DNA of 64,000 nucleotides from Flavobacterium kingsejongi (GTDB lineage: Bacteria > Bacteroidota > Bacteroidia > Flavobacteriales > Flavobacteriaceae). Below are positions 26,889 to 35,863 of the stretch, piece after piece. The stretch lies in the NCBI RefSeq assembly GCF_003076475.1, contig NZ_CP020919.1:4160054-4224053 (forward strand), written 5' to 3'. Under the pieces are notes generated by a model that saw nothing but the letters and a program-made list of their open reading frames with translations, did no database searches and was not told the origin of the DNA. Numbering within the stretch: the stretch's first letter is position 1; every line of letters begins with the position of its first letter. A program made the position numbers and the translations under genes.

Positions 26889-28781
26889 ATGCAGAAAGCA
26901 CAGGAAATCCTAAAAAAGTACTGGAAACACGAACAATTCCGCGGACTACAGCAACCCATCATCACATCGGTTCTCGGCGGGAATGACACCGTAGGGCTTA
27001 TGCCTACAGGAGGTGGAAAATCGGTTTGTTTCCAGATTCCGGCTTTACTCAACGAAGGTATTTGCCTAGTGATCTCTCCATTGGTCGCACTAATCAAGGA
27101 CCAGGTACAGAATCTGCAAAGCAAAGGTATTAAAGCCATTGCCATGACAGGCGGTATCAAATCCGATGAAATGATCGACCTTTTAGACAATTGCCAATTT
27201 GGAAATTACAAATTCCTATACCTTTCCCCGGAACGCCTTCAGTCAGACTGGATTATGGATCGGATTAAAAACCTGCCCATCAGCCTCATCGCGATTGACG
27301 AAGCCCACTGCGTTTCCCAATGGGGCCATGATTTCCGCCCGGCCTTTCTAAAAATCGGTGGACTCAAAGACCATTTCCCAAAAATTCCTTTCTTGGCACT
27401 GACTGCTTCGGCAACCCCAAGGGTACGGGAAGATATTATTACCCAACTCGGGATGACAGCCCCCAATGTATTCCAGTCCTCTTTTATACGGGAGAATATC
27501 GCCTATATGGTTTTTGAAACCGAGGATAAACTATTCCGCATTGAACAAATCCTACGGAAAAACCCACAGCCATCCATTATTTATGCCCGGAATCGCAAAG
27601 CCTGTCATGAGACTGCAGCCCAACTGCAATCCCTGGGTTTCACAGCGACATTCTATCACGGTGGATTGCCTCCAAAAGAAAAGGAGAAAAACATGAACCG
27701 CTGGATGAGTGATCAGGTACAGGTAATGGTAGCTACCAATGCATTTGGTATGGGGATTGACAAACCCAATGTAAAAACGGTCATCCACATCCACCTGCCT
27801 GAAAATCTCGAAAACTACTATCAGGAAGCCGGACGCGGCGGCAGGAATGGAGAAAAATCATTTGCCGTGCTACTCACCACCCAAAGCGATGTACTCCATG
27901 CAGAAAACCAATTTATAGCAGTCCTGCCCGATAAGCAGTTCCTGAAAGAAGCTTATATCAAACTCTGCAATTATTTCCAGATTGCCTATGGCGAAGGAAT
28001 TAACGAACAATTTTCCTTCAATCTGAATCAATTTTGCAACATTTATAAATTCCCGGTTCTTAAAACCTACAATACCTTTCAATTCCTGGACCGACAAGGT
28101 ATCATTACGTTGTCCCAGGAGTTTTCAGAAAAAGTCACAATACAGTTCATCATTGACCAAAAAGAAGTGGTACGCTACATGAGCCTGAACCGTAGCGACG
28201 AAGAAGTCCTCCTGGCATTGCTTCGAAGTTATCCCGGTATCCACGAAATGCCTTCCGCGATCAACCTGGCCATGATAGCCCGGAAAGCTAAAACAACAGA
28301 ATCTTTTGTGAAGTCCGTTTTTGAAAGGTTACAACAAAAGAAGATTATAGAATACCAGGCCCAAAGCAATGATGCCCTTTTGACATTTAACGAAGTCCGG
28401 GAAGACGATAAAACCATCAATAGGGTTACCAAATACCTTGAAAGGCAAAACAACTTAAAAAAAGAGCAACTACAATCCGTCCTGCACTATGTTACCACCA
28501 AAGACAAATGCAAAAGCCGCATGATCCTCACCTATTTTGGCGAAACAGAACTTACCGACTGTGGCCATTGCTCCTATTGCATTACTAAAAATAAGCCACG
28601 CAACGATTATAAAAAAATGGCAGATCAATTCCTGGAGCTGCTTTCCGAAAGAGCTTTAACATCAAGAGATCTGCTAATTATTACCAATTATCGGGAAGCG
28701 GATATTATCTTTGTGCTCCAGTTGATGCTGGAGAACAAGAGCATCGCCATTAATGCGGTCAATCAATATTACCGCCGCTAA
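26889..28781 (+). CDS. recQ: ATP-dependent DNA helicase RecQ
   Basis: A 630-residue RecQ-family 3'-5' helicase acting in recombination and fork repair. Visible motifs are Walker A PTGGGKS (39-45), the DEAH box in AIDEAHCVSQWGHDF (from about 135), motif VI within YYQEAGRGGRNG, and the RQC zinc cysteines (a Cys in TTKDKCKSR and the CGHCSYC cluster near residues 558-564). A classical HRDC domain is not recognisable in the short C-terminus. Flavobacteria usually carry a second, longer RecQ; which one this is cannot be settled from the window. Confidence 0.93.
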   Translation: MQKAQEILKKYWKHEQFRGLQQPIITSVLGGNDTVGLMPTGGGKSVCFQIPALLNEGICLVISPLVALIKDQVQNLQSKGIKAIAMTGGIKSDEMIDLLDNCQFGNYKFLYLSPERLQSDWIMDRIKNLPISLIAIDEAHCVSQWGHDFRPAFLKIGGLKDHFPKIPFLALTASATPRVREDIITQLGMTAPNVFQSSFIRENIAYMVFETEDKLFRIEQILRKNPQPSIIYARNRKACHETAAQLQSLGFTATFYHGGLPPKEKEKNMNRWMSDQVQVMVATNAFGMGIDKPNVKTVIHIHLPENLENYYQEAGRGGRNGEKSFAVLLTTQSDVLHAENQFIAVLPDKQFLKEAYIKLCNYFQIAYGEGINEQFSFNLNQFCNIYKFPVLKTYNTFQFLDRQGIITLSQEFSEKVTIQFIIDQKEVVRYMSLNRSDEEVLLALLRSYPGIHEMPSAINLAMIARKAKTTESFVKSVFERLQQKKIIEYQAQSNDALLTFNEVREDDKTINRVTKYLERQNNLKKEQLQSVLHYVTTKDKCKSRMILTYFGETELTDCGHCSYCITKNKPRNDYKKMADQFLELLSERALTSRDLLIITNYREADIIFVLQLMLENKSIAINAVNQYYRR

Positions 28782-28823
28782 CGCATAAAAAACAACTACT
28801 AACTTTAAGACTTCAAATACACC

Positions 28824-29771
28824 ATGGAAAAATTAAAAATCGTTTTTATGGGCACACCGGACTTTGCTGTCGGGATCCTGGATGCTATTCTCCAAAACAA
28901 CTATACTGTTGTTGGCGTGATCACAGCTGCGGATAAACCGGCCGGGCGTGGGCAAAAAATAAAATATTCTGCCGTGAAAGAATATGCGCTGGAACACAAC
29001 CTAAGGCTCCTACAACCGACCAACCTTAAAAACGAAGCCTTCCTGGAAGAGTTAAAAAGTCTCGAAGCCAATCTTCAGGTAGTTGTCGCTTTCCGTATGC
29101 TACCGGAAGCTGTCTGGAAAATGCCAAAACTTGGTACTTTTAACCTCCATGCTTCTTTATTGCCGCAATACCGTGGTGCAGCCCCTATCAATTGGGCCAT
29201 TATAAACGGGGAAACAAAAACAGGGGTGACCTCATTTTTTATCGACGACAAAATCGATACCGGCGCAATGATCCTGAGCAAGGAAACCCCGATAGATCCC
29301 GAAGAAAATGCAGGACAACTGCACGACCGCCTGATGCATCTGGGGAGTGAAACAGTAATTGAAACACTGGCACTCATTGCATCAGGAAAAGCAACCACAA
29401 CCGTACAGGAAGAAAAAGGAGAAATTAAAACGGCCTATAAACTCAACAAGGAAAACTGTAAAATTGACTTTACCCAGCCAGTAGAGCAAGTCTACAACCT
29501 CATCCGGGGACTTTCACCCTACCCCGCTGCCTGGTGCTTTTTTGCTGATAATGAGCAGGAATGGAACGTTAAGATTTATGATGCGCAACTCGAAAAAGAA
29601 GCCCACGATTTTCCAGTTGGAAAAATAATTACAACAAAAAAAGAACTAAAAATAGCGGTAACCGATGGTTTAATCAAGGTTAATAGCCTCCAATTTCCTG
29701 GAAAGAAAAAAATGAATACTGCTGAACTGCTCAATGGGATTGCATTTTCTGAAAATGCAAAAGCGTTGTAA
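28824..29771 (+). CDS. fmt: Methionyl-tRNA formyltransferase
   Basis: A 315-residue enzyme that formylates initiator Met-tRNA using 10-formyltetrahydrofolate. The catalytic triad is seen in NLHASLLPQYRGAAP (Asn107, His109) and Asp145 in IDDKIDTGAM. The N-terminal KIVFMGTPDFA and C-terminal OB-like domain are complete, and length is normal. It follows recQ by 42 bp and could be on the same transcript. No def gene is adjacent. Confidence 0.95.
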   Translation: MEKLKIVFMGTPDFAVGILDAILQNNYTVVGVITAADKPAGRGQKIKYSAVKEYALEHNLRLLQPTNLKNEAFLEELKSLEANLQVVVAFRMLPEAVWKMPKLGTFNLHASLLPQYRGAAPINWAIINGETKTGVTSFFIDDKIDTGAMILSKETPIDPEENAGQLHDRLMHLGSETVIETLALIASGKATTTVQEEKGEIKTAYKLNKENCKIDFTQPVEQVYNLIRGLSPYPAAWCFFADNEQEWNVKIYDAQLEKEAHDFPVGKIITTKKELKIAVTDGLIKVNSLQFPGKKKMNTAELLNGIAFSENAKAL

Positions 29772-29819
29772 GGTGCATAAACACTGATAACTAAGGAATT
29801 TTGAAAAAAGCAACAAAGT

Positions 29820-29848
29820 TTATCAACAAATACCTTGACTTATCAACA
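29820..29848 (+). promoter_or_regulatory. Pair of DnaA-box-like 9-mers upstream of hup
   Basis: TTATCAACA occurs at 29820-29828 and again at 29840-29848, each one mismatch from the canonical DnaA box TTATCCACA. They are in the same orientation and exactly 20 bp apart. They may be titration or regulatory sites, or chance in AT-rich DNA. Confidence 0.3.
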
Positions 29849-29873
29849 ATTACATCAAAATGTAGGCATTACG

Positions 29874-29904
29874 TTTGCACGGTAAGGAAATCCGCTTAAA
29901 TTTG
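29874..29904 (+). promoter_or_regulatory. Flavobacterial-type promoter of hup
   Basis: TTTG (29874-29877), a 19-bp spacer and TAAATTTG (29897-29904), an excellent match to the Bacteroidota consensus, 44 bp before the HU gene. Confidence 0.8.
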
Positions 29905-29948
29905 TAGTAGTAACGGAATGTTTAACCAACAATTAATAACTATTTATT

Positions 29949-30224
29949 ATGAACAAATCAGAATTAATCGATGCTATCGCTGCTGATGCAGGAATCAGCA
30001 AAGCTGCTGCAAAAAAAGCATTAGAATCTTTTTTAGGCAATATTGAAGGAACTTTGAAAAAAGGCGGAAGAGTTTCTTTAGTAGGTTTCGGATCTTGGTC
30101 TGTATCTAACAGAGCTGCAAGAGACGGAAGAAACCCACAAAGTGGAGCGACTATCAAAATTGCTGCAAAAAATGTAGTGAAATTTAAAGCTGGTGCTGAA
30201 CTTGAAGGCGCACTAAACAAATAA
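29949..30224 (+). CDS. hup: HU family DNA-binding protein
   Basis: A 91-residue histone-like protein with the full HU signature: MNKSELIDAIAADAGISKAA, then RVSLVGFGSWSVSNRAARDG leading into the DNA-binding arm with RNPQSGATIKI. It bends and compacts DNA as a dimer. The strong consensus promoter and AT-biased, uniform codons suggest high expression. A hairpin terminator follows directly. Confidence 0.95.
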   Translation: MNKSELIDAIAADAGISKAAAKKALESFLGNIEGTLKKGGRVSLVGFGSWSVSNRAARDGRNPQSGATIKIAAKNVVKFKAGAELEGALNK

Positions 30225-30242
30225 TTAGTATCCCCATACTCT

Positions 30243-30274
30243 AAAAGCTTTCCGCAAGGGAAGCTTTTTTTTTG
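30243..30274 (+). terminator. Rho-independent terminator of hup
   Basis: AAAAGCTTTCC, loop GCAA, GGGAAGCTTTT followed by a long T run. Confidence 0.85.
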
Positions 30275-30340
30275 TTTTTTAACGAATCTATTTGTTTATT
30301 TTCAATTTTCTTTTTAAATTTAATAAAAAATGCATCAATT

Positions 30341-30901
30341 ATGATATCTACAAATCTACACAAAGGACACCTTTTGGTTGCAGATCCCTCATTAACAGGT
30401 GATTTATCGTTTAATCGTTCGGTAGTCCTGTTAGCAGACTACAATAACGAAGGCTCGGTAGGATTCATTTTAAACAAACCTTTGAAATATACCATACAAG
30501 ATTTGATTCCCGAAATCAATGCAAATTTTAAAATCTATAATGGTGGACCGGTAGAGCAGGACAACCTCTATTTTATCCACAATATTCCGGAACTGATTCC
30601 GGACAGTATAGAAATTTCAAGCGGCATTTATTGGGGAGGTGATTTTGAATCCACCAAAGATCTGATCAATGAAGGTAAAATCAACAAAAATAATATCCGC
30701 TTTTTCCTGGGATACACAGGATGGGATGCGCAACAGCTGGAAAATGAAATGCAGTCCAATTCCTGGATCATTTCAGAGAACAGCTACCGCAACAAGATAA
30801 TTGCGAAATCACCTACACATTTTTGGAAAGAAAAAATTCTGGAACTGGGAGGCGATTACCTGATATGGTCGAATGCACCAGAGAATCCGTTACTGAATTA
30901 A
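30341..30901 (+). CDS. YqgE/AlgH family protein
   Basis: A 186-residue protein from the ATG at 30341 (ISTNLHKGHLLVADPSLTGD); an upstream in-frame ATG at 30272 falls in the preceding terminator region and is rejected. The motifs GHLLVADPSL, SVVLLADYNNEGSVGFILNK and YNGGPVEQDNLYFIH define the YqgE/AlgH family. Pseudomonas AlgH is linked to alginate regulation, but the general biochemical role is unclear. Its stop overlaps the stop of the convergent aminotransferase gene by 4 bp. Confidence 0.9.
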   Translation: MISTNLHKGHLLVADPSLTGDLSFNRSVVLLADYNNEGSVGFILNKPLKYTIQDLIPEINANFKIYNGGPVEQDNLYFIHNIPELIPDSIEISSGIYWGGDFESTKDLINEGKINKNNIRFFLGYTGWDAQQLENEMQSNSWIISENSYRNKIIAKSPTHFWKEKILELGGDYLIWSNAPENPLLN

Positions 30902-31734
30902 CCCAAACGAATCTGGGCATTGAGTTTCATTAATAATACTTTTGCCATGCCATTACCGTATTCTTTTTTACGGTATTTGGTAATGGACTGTATCCCCTGA
31001 ATGACATTGGTAATAAACAATTCGTCGGCCTTTTGCAAATCAAAAGGAGAAATCGGGCTTTCGGACACTTCAAGCCCTTCCGTCTTTTTGGCGATTTCCA
31101 ACACCTGTTTACGCATTACTCCATTCAGGCACCCTTCTGATACCGGCGGAGTTACTAATTTATCTCCGGTCAGCATAAACAAATTGCCCTGTAACGCTTC
31201 AATAACATTCTTTGCATCGTTGAGTAACAGGCAGTTTTGGTACCCGTTTTCATGAGCAAAAATACTTCCTGCGATATTCACGCTTTTATTGGTTGATTTA
31301 ATCGTCGAAAGCAATTGGCGCGGTACATAAAAATCTTTGAAAAGGTCAACTTCATAGTCTGATGGCTGCATTTCGTATAACGTTTTGGGTAACGGTGCTG
31401 CAGTGATGATGTAATCCACTGCATTGGTTTCTGGAAGGTAAAAACCACCGTTTTTACGGCATACGGTAATCCGGATTCGAAACGAAGGATTTTCCTGACC
31501 CTCAATGACTGATAACAATTGTTGCTCCAGGAATTCCATGGTAAAATTCATAGGAATCTCCATTCGCAGGATCCGCATGGATGACATGAGCCTGAAATAA
31601 TGGTCTTCAAGGAATAAAATTTTCCCATCTACCGTTTTTACTGTTTCAAAAACCGCATCCCCAAAGAGAAAACCACGATTGTCAAATAACTCATTCTCCT
31701 GTTCTGCAATGCTATTGCCATTGTAATTAATCAT
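30898..31734 (-). CDS. Aminotransferase class IV (PabC/branched-chain/D-amino-acid type)
   Basis: A 278-residue PLP enzyme from ATG 31732-31734 (MINYNGNSIAEQENELFDNR); a longer frame from 31758 adds eight residues. Typical elements are RGFLFGDAVFETVKT at the N-terminus, the PLP lysine in STIKSTNKSVN, and GCLNGVMRKQVLEIA near the C-terminus. The size fits 4-amino-4-deoxychorismate lyase (PabC) as well as D-amino-acid or branched-chain aminotransferases. No pab or ilv genes are adjacent, so the substrate remains open. Confidence 0.87.
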   Translation of the reverse strand: MINYNGNSIAEQENELFDNRGFLFGDAVFETVKTVDGKILFLEDHYFRLMSSMRILRMEIPMNFTMEFLEQQLLSVIEGQENPSFRIRITVCRKNGGFYLPETNAVDYIITAAPLPKTLYEMQPSDYEVDLFKDFYVPRQLLSTIKSTNKSVNIAGSIFAHENGYQNCLLLNDAKNVIEALQGNLFMLTGDKLVTPPVSEGCLNGVMRKQVLEIAKKTEGLEVSESPISPFDLQKADELFITNVIQGIQSITKYRKKEYGNGMAKVLLMKLNAQIRLG

Positions 31735-31790
31735 AAAAAAGCCTTGAAATAAATCCAAGGCAAATATAAGTGTAATATCCTAAAATAGTA

Positions 31791-32183
31791 CTATACTGAT
31801 CCAATTACGTGTTTCAAATCCGAAATCTGATTTTCCCATAACTGTTTGGCTTCGTCCACTTCTTTATCATGTGCAAAATCAACTACTACCAGGGAAACAT
31901 CCTTAGTGATCTCATCTACCTGTATTCTAAGCTCAAAAAAGTATTCGGTATCCTTATCATTATCATCTACCCATCTGTATTTTACTTTTTCACCGCTTTT
32001 CTTGGAAGACAGCCTGGCTTTTTCCTCTGAATCATCCCATATAAAAGTAAAAAACTCACCTCTGGAATTGACATTATCGGCAAACCACTCCGAAAGACCC
32101 GATGGAGTCGAGATGTAAGTGTATAATAATTGGGGTGAAGAATTTATCGGAAATTCCAATTCATATTTAATTTTTTCTTCCAT
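31791..32183 (-). CDS. START-like domain protein
   Basis: A 130-residue soluble protein beginning MEEKIKYELEFPINSSPQLL. The pattern TYISTPSGLSEWFADNV and YRWVDDNDKDTEYFFELRI is characteristic of the START/AHSA1-like helix-grip fold proteins of Bacteroidota annotated as START-like. It lies 57 bp upstream of the class IV aminotransferase on the same strand. A hydrophobic-ligand-binding or stress role is likely in general terms; no specific ligand can be proposed. Confidence 0.85.
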   Translation of the reverse strand: MEEKIKYELEFPINSSPQLLYTYISTPSGLSEWFADNVNSRGEFFTFIWDDSEEKARLSSKKSGEKVKYRWVDDNDKDTEYFFELRIQVDEITKDVSLVVVDFAHDKEVDEAKQLWENQISDLKHVIGSV

Positions 32184-32568
32184 AACATAAAATAATTTCG
32201 CGAAATATATAGAATATAAAATTCATAAAAAAGTATTTCTAAAAAAATTACATGTTTTACACAACAATTTTTATATACTCTTTTTTTTACTTCTTTTCAT
32301 CACAATCTCAATATAAAGCTATAGTACTCGTTTTGAATACTATACACTTAAAAAAGTGACATATTGCGATATTAATCCTCAAAAACACTATTTGTTTTAA
32401 TAATTTTATGGAAAACCGTAAGGAAATGCGAAAGAAGTAGCGTATTTTTGTCATATGATAATGACTTTTTAATCAAAAGTATGACAGTAAAACAGACTTA
32501 ATACAAAGGGGTAATTTGTAGATTAATTATGTTCTATCATTATTTAATAGAGTTTTTTTGTTAAGTAA

Positions 32569-32596
32569 GGCCATCCGTTTACGGGTGGCTTTTTTA
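32569..32596 (+). terminator. Orphan Rho-independent terminator
   Basis: GGCCATCCGT (32569-32578) pairs with ACGGGTGGCT (32581-32590) through a tight loop, followed by a T run. No gene lies directly upstream on this strand. Confidence 0.65.
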
Positions 32597-32622
32597 CTTT
32601 CATAAGAACTGCTAAAATCAAT

Positions 32623-32849
32623 TTAATTTACTTTTGCCCCCAAAACTTTCAGAATGATTACGGTTACTATGTCGCGCACGACTTCTACATCTTTGTGAAT
32701 GATTAATCCGTTACTCAAGACGATATCCGAAATTTAATTCCAGCAAAAACTATCGGTAAAAAATGAAACACCATAGAAATTGTAGGCTCTACAGCCACCC
32801 AATAAAATGCCAGGGTAGGCAGTATTAAAAAGACGTTAAAGTTCCTCAT
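32623..32849 (-). pseudogene. Remnant of a small membrane-protein gene, one frameshift
   Basis: From ATG 32847-32849 the frame reads MRNFNVFLILPTLAFYWVAV, then FHFLPIVFAGIKF, a hydrophobic membrane-like segment, and stops after 44 residues. In another frame the sequence continues as SDIVLSNGLIIHKDVEVVRD, IVTVIILKVLGAKVN and a TAA at 32623. The 227-bp span is one base off a multiple of three, consistent with a single indel near 32725. I do not recognise the family. The coherent amino-acid composition in both parts is the only evidence. Confidence 0.4.
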
Positions 32850-32911
32850 TTACAGATAAATAATAGCGTAAACGGTTAGAATTGATTATATTTAGGTAAA
32901 AAATTACGGCT

Positions 32912-33313
32912 ATGACACCCCAAATTTTAATCACTCTTAAAGTGGCCGACTCTATTGCGCTACCATCCTTATGCCATGACGATCTTGTCCCGGTAATTAA
33001 TGACTATATTTTAAAATTCCTCAAAAGTAACAAGGTACAGGTTATTGACTATTTTGAATCGGAAGAGACTATTGACTCCTACTGGGAAAAAATCACAGAG
33101 TACAATCGTGTTCCGGGAGTTGCTACTTTTATTACAGTTCCAAAATTGTTTGAGGAACACTATGCATTTGAAGGCTTTCAACAGCATAATGATGAAATAC
33201 TGCAACACGTCATTGGACAATTTGAAGAAGATAGTGTACAGCTCGATCTTACCCTCACGCGATTACGGCAAAATCTGCAGGAAATACACCTTAGTTTCAA
33301 AGCCAAAAAGTAA
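32912..33313 (+). CDS. Hypothetical protein, 133 residues
   Basis: Not recognised. A soluble, acidic protein beginning MTPQILITLKVADSIALPSL, without signal peptide or membrane segment. The middle is rich in aromatic and acidic residues (YFESEETIDSYWEKITEYNR), and the C-terminal third is a likely amphipathic helix with Gln and Leu (LDLTLTRLRQNLQEIHL). Codon use resembles the neighbours. It is convergent with the NTF2-like gene, with an 18-bp gap. Confidence 0.7.
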   Translation: MTPQILITLKVADSIALPSLCHDDLVPVINDYILKFLKSNKVQVIDYFESEETIDSYWEKITEYNRVPGVATFITVPKLFEEHYAFEGFQQHNDEILQHVIGQFEEDSVQLDLTLTRLRQNLQEIHLSFKAKK

Positions 33314-33331
33314 AAGCTATTATCTACGGGG

Positions 33332-33703
33332 CTATACCTTAAGGGCTACCGCTGCAATGACTTGCCATTTTCGATCGATAAACAGCCAGGTTCTGGTATA
33401 GAAATAAGAGCCTTTAAAGTGCATGCCCAGGTATTTTCCTTCGATATGATTCAGTACATTTACAATGGCTACAGTATTGAAGTTTGAAATATGCTCTTCC
33501 AACACGTCCATTATCTCAAACTCAATGAGACTGGAAACCATGCGATCTGCCCGGTTAGCCGAAGTAAAAATCCTTCCAGCTTCATCGGTATAAACGGCTT
33601 CAGGGTGAACCAGTTTATGAAAGGAATTTAAATCTTTCGTAACAATCGATTCAATGAGCCTGCGCTCACACTCTTGTATTATTTCTTTATGTGTTTTTGC
33701 CAT
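33332..33703 (-). CDS. NTF2-like (DUF4440/SnoaL-type) protein
   Basis: A 123-residue protein from ATG 33701-33703 (MAKTHKEIIQECERRLIESI); three residues longer from the ATG at 33712. It has the cone-shaped NTF2-like fold pattern: an N-terminal helix pair, LNSFHKLVHPEAVYTDEAG, then four to five strands ending WLFIDRKWQVIAAVALKV. DUF4440 members are small enzymes or ligand-binding proteins of varied role. No catalytic residue can be assigned with confidence. Cytosolic; no operon partner is visible. Confidence 0.8.
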   Translation of the reverse strand: MAKTHKEIIQECERRLIESIVTKDLNSFHKLVHPEAVYTDEAGRIFTSANRADRMVSSLIEFEIMDVLEEHISNFNTVAIVNVLNHIEGKYLGMHFKGSYFYTRTWLFIDRKWQVIAAVALKV

Positions 33704-33887
33704 GACCATCACAAGGTACTAATTCTTCTACAATTCGTTGAAACAATACCCCTGATTGTAATGTTATTTTGGCTTGCTTATCGACTATAGTTGTGAGTAT
33801 TTATAAAAAAAGTATCTTTAACTCTTTAAAAATAAGAATACAATGTTTTCTTTTACCATTCAAAAGGTAACCATGCCCCTACACATT

Positions 33888-34874
33888 ATGAAATCAAAAA
33901 AACTTCTGTTCTTTTTGCTCTTGCTATCCAACGCTTATGGAGCTACCGCTACAGCCCTGAAAAAAAGTAGCCTGGCTACTACGGGGATTGATACCACTGT
34001 AATTGTACCGATCGGGGGGATTCAGCAGTACCTCAGTTTCAAAGGAAAAGATATCACAAAACCAGTACTGTTGTTTTTGCATGGCGGACCGGGATCTTCC
34101 CTGATGAAGGTCGCTGATCAATTTACCCAAAAGCTGCAGGATCATTTTATAGTCGTACAATGGGACCAACGGGAAACCGGAGCAACACTGGCTTTAAATG
34201 CATCACCTGATAAACTGACAGCCGAATTGCTTCAAAAGGATACGGAAGCAATGATTACTTATTTGCTTCAGCATTTTAACCAAAAGAAATTATACCTCGT
34301 CTCCCACTCCTGGGGTTCAGTACTGGCTTTTGACATTGCGGTAAAACATCCTGAATTGCTGTATGCCTACATTCCTATCAGCCCGATTATAGACCAGCAA
34401 AAAGGAGCAGCACTCACCCAAACGATGTTAGAAAAGTGGGCGCAGAAAACAAAAAATGAAACGGCGATCCAGGAATTGGCACTCGTACATATCCCGTTTG
34501 AAAAACCTGATGATTTATTCTACTCCCAAAAATGGCTTTTTATCCATAATGGAGTTGATTTTGCCCAGAAGGATGATTTTAAAGCCACCTATTACAAATG
34601 GCTGGACATTTGGTTTCCGATGTGGAAAGCGTCGGTTCAGGGTTCCCTGTTCACAAAAGTTCCCGAAGTACACTGCCCCATCTACTTTTTTGAGGGGAAT
34701 GGCGACAAACAAAAATCCCATGACCTGGTAGCGGACTACTATCGATTTTTAAAAGCTCCGAAAAAGAAACTCTTTTGGTTCCGGAAATCCGGCCACACTG
34801 TATTTAATACCGAACCGGATAAGATACAACAACTGCTTATTGAAACTGTATTACCTGAAACCTATATAAATTAA
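33888..34874 (+). CDS. Secreted alpha/beta hydrolase, prolyl-aminopeptidase-like
   Basis: A 328-residue protein from the ATG at 33888, where MKSKKLLFFLLLLSNAYGAT makes a clean signal peptide; an upstream ATG at 33843 is rejected. It shows the S33/prolyl iminopeptidase plan: oxyanion loop HGGPGSS (65-71), QWDQRETGAT (91-100), nucleophile Ser141 in VSHSWGSVLA, and the catalytic His in the C-terminal SGHTVFN. Export suggests a periplasmic or surface location. The actual substrate (peptide or ester) is unknown. Confidence 0.85.
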   Translation: MKSKKLLFFLLLLSNAYGATATALKKSSLATTGIDTTVIVPIGGIQQYLSFKGKDITKPVLLFLHGGPGSSLMKVADQFTQKLQDHFIVVQWDQRETGATLALNASPDKLTAELLQKDTEAMITYLLQHFNQKKLYLVSHSWGSVLAFDIAVKHPELLYAYIPISPIIDQQKGAALTQTMLEKWAQKTKNETAIQELALVHIPFEKPDDLFYSQKWLFIHNGVDFAQKDDFKATYYKWLDIWFPMWKASVQGSLFTKVPEVHCPIYFFEGNGDKQKSHDLVADYYRFLKAPKKKLFWFRKSGHTVFNTEPDKIQQLLIETVLPETYIN

Positions 34875-34899
34875 TCCGGCATTACGATACTACGCTAAC

Positions 34900-34937
34900 A
34901 AAAAACCTTTTACCGATACAACGGTAAAAGGTTTTTT
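34900..34937. terminator. Strong bidirectional hairpin terminator
   Basis: AAAACCTTTTACCG, loop ATACAA, CGGTAAAAGGTTTT with A and T runs on either side. Confidence 0.88.
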
Positions 34938-35028
34938 GTGCTTTGTATTTTTTTAGAATACTGTCTACTGTAGACAACGGCCTGTTTTGTTGCAATATGC
35001 ATCTGTATTGCATTTTAAACTATTATCC

Positions 35029-35835
35029 TTATAATTTTTGCAATTCGGATAGTACTGCTTTGCCTACCGCTTCCCCTGATTGTGGATTCTGCCCTGTAAT
35101 CAGGCGTTGATCGCTTACCACATGCACCTGCCACTTACCGGATTTCTCAAATTTAGCTCCTCGTGCAATCAATTGATCTTCCAGTAAAAAAGGGACTACT
35201 TTGGTCAGTCCTACTTCCGCTTCTTCTTCATTGGTGAATCCGTTTACTTTTTTACCGGTAACCAGGTATTGGCCATCACTTAGCTTAATATTTACAATTC
35301 CCGCCGGACCGTGGCATACCGCACTTACAATTCCGTTATGTTCGTAGATTGTGGAAGCTATTGTTGCAATTTCGGTATTCTCTGGAAAATCCCACATCGC
35401 TCCATGACCTCCGGCATAATGTATGGCTACATAATCCGCAGGATTAACTTCTGACGGACGTAATGTATTTTCTATTTTTTTATGGTATTCCGGATCTTCC
35501 CAAAATTTCTTATTGATAGGATCTTTCAGGTCAAAACCATCTACTGGTGGATTTCCACCTTTAGGACTGACAAAATCAATTTCATAACCTGCTGCAGTGA
35601 GAATTTCCCATGGATGGGATACTTCGCTTAGGTAATACCCTGTGGGAGTTCCGGTAGTACCTTTTACACCGTGGCTGGTCACTACAAAGAGAATTTTCTT
35701 TTTGCCGGATGGCACCTCCGATTTTTCAGAATCTGCTGCTACTGCTGTTTTTTTATCCGGCTGGCAGCCCGTAATTAAGGTAGTCCCTATAACGATTAAC
35801 AGCAATGCATTCATACGTTTCTTCACGTTTTTCAT
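35029..35835 (-). CDS. Lipid-anchored DJ-1/PfpI family protein
   Basis: A 268-residue protein with a lipoprotein signal (TLITGC, Cys24) followed by a full DJ-1/PfpI domain of the Hsp31-like subfamily. The nucleophile elbow is SAVCHGPAG (Cys174, His175), and Glu71 (YLSEVSHPWE) and YAGGHGAMWDF (140-150) complete the site. Hsp31-type proteins act as glyoxalases, deglycases or chaperones; most are cytosolic, so a lipid anchor is unusual. It lies 28 bp downstream of the luciferase-like gene on the same strand. No second catalytic domain is present. Confidence 0.88.
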   Translation of the reverse strand: MKNVKKRMNALLLIVIGTTLITGCQPDKKTAVAADSEKSEVPSGKKKILFVVTSHGVKGTTGTPTGYYLSEVSHPWEILTAAGYEIDFVSPKGGNPPVDGFDLKDPINKKFWEDPEYHKKIENTLRPSEVNPADYVAIHYAGGHGAMWDFPENTEIATIASTIYEHNGIVSAVCHGPAGIVNIKLSDGQYLVTGKKVNGFTNEEEAEVGLTKVVPFLLEDQLIARGAKFEKSGKWQVHVVSDQRLITGQNPQSGEAVGKAVLSELQKL

Positions 35836-35863
35836 AAGAATAACTATTAAAATTAAAAAAGGT

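Larger units (their letters stand above)
32184..32911. other. Long intergenic region with orphan terminator and a decayed gene
   Basis: 728 bp without an intact gene. From 32184 to 32440 it is very AT-rich with nothing recognisable. A TATTTTTG box (32443-32450) and an isolated hairpin terminator (32569-32596), both on the plus strand, could delimit a small RNA of about 140 nt. From 32623 to 32849 on the minus strand lies a probable gene remnant. Confidence 0.45.
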
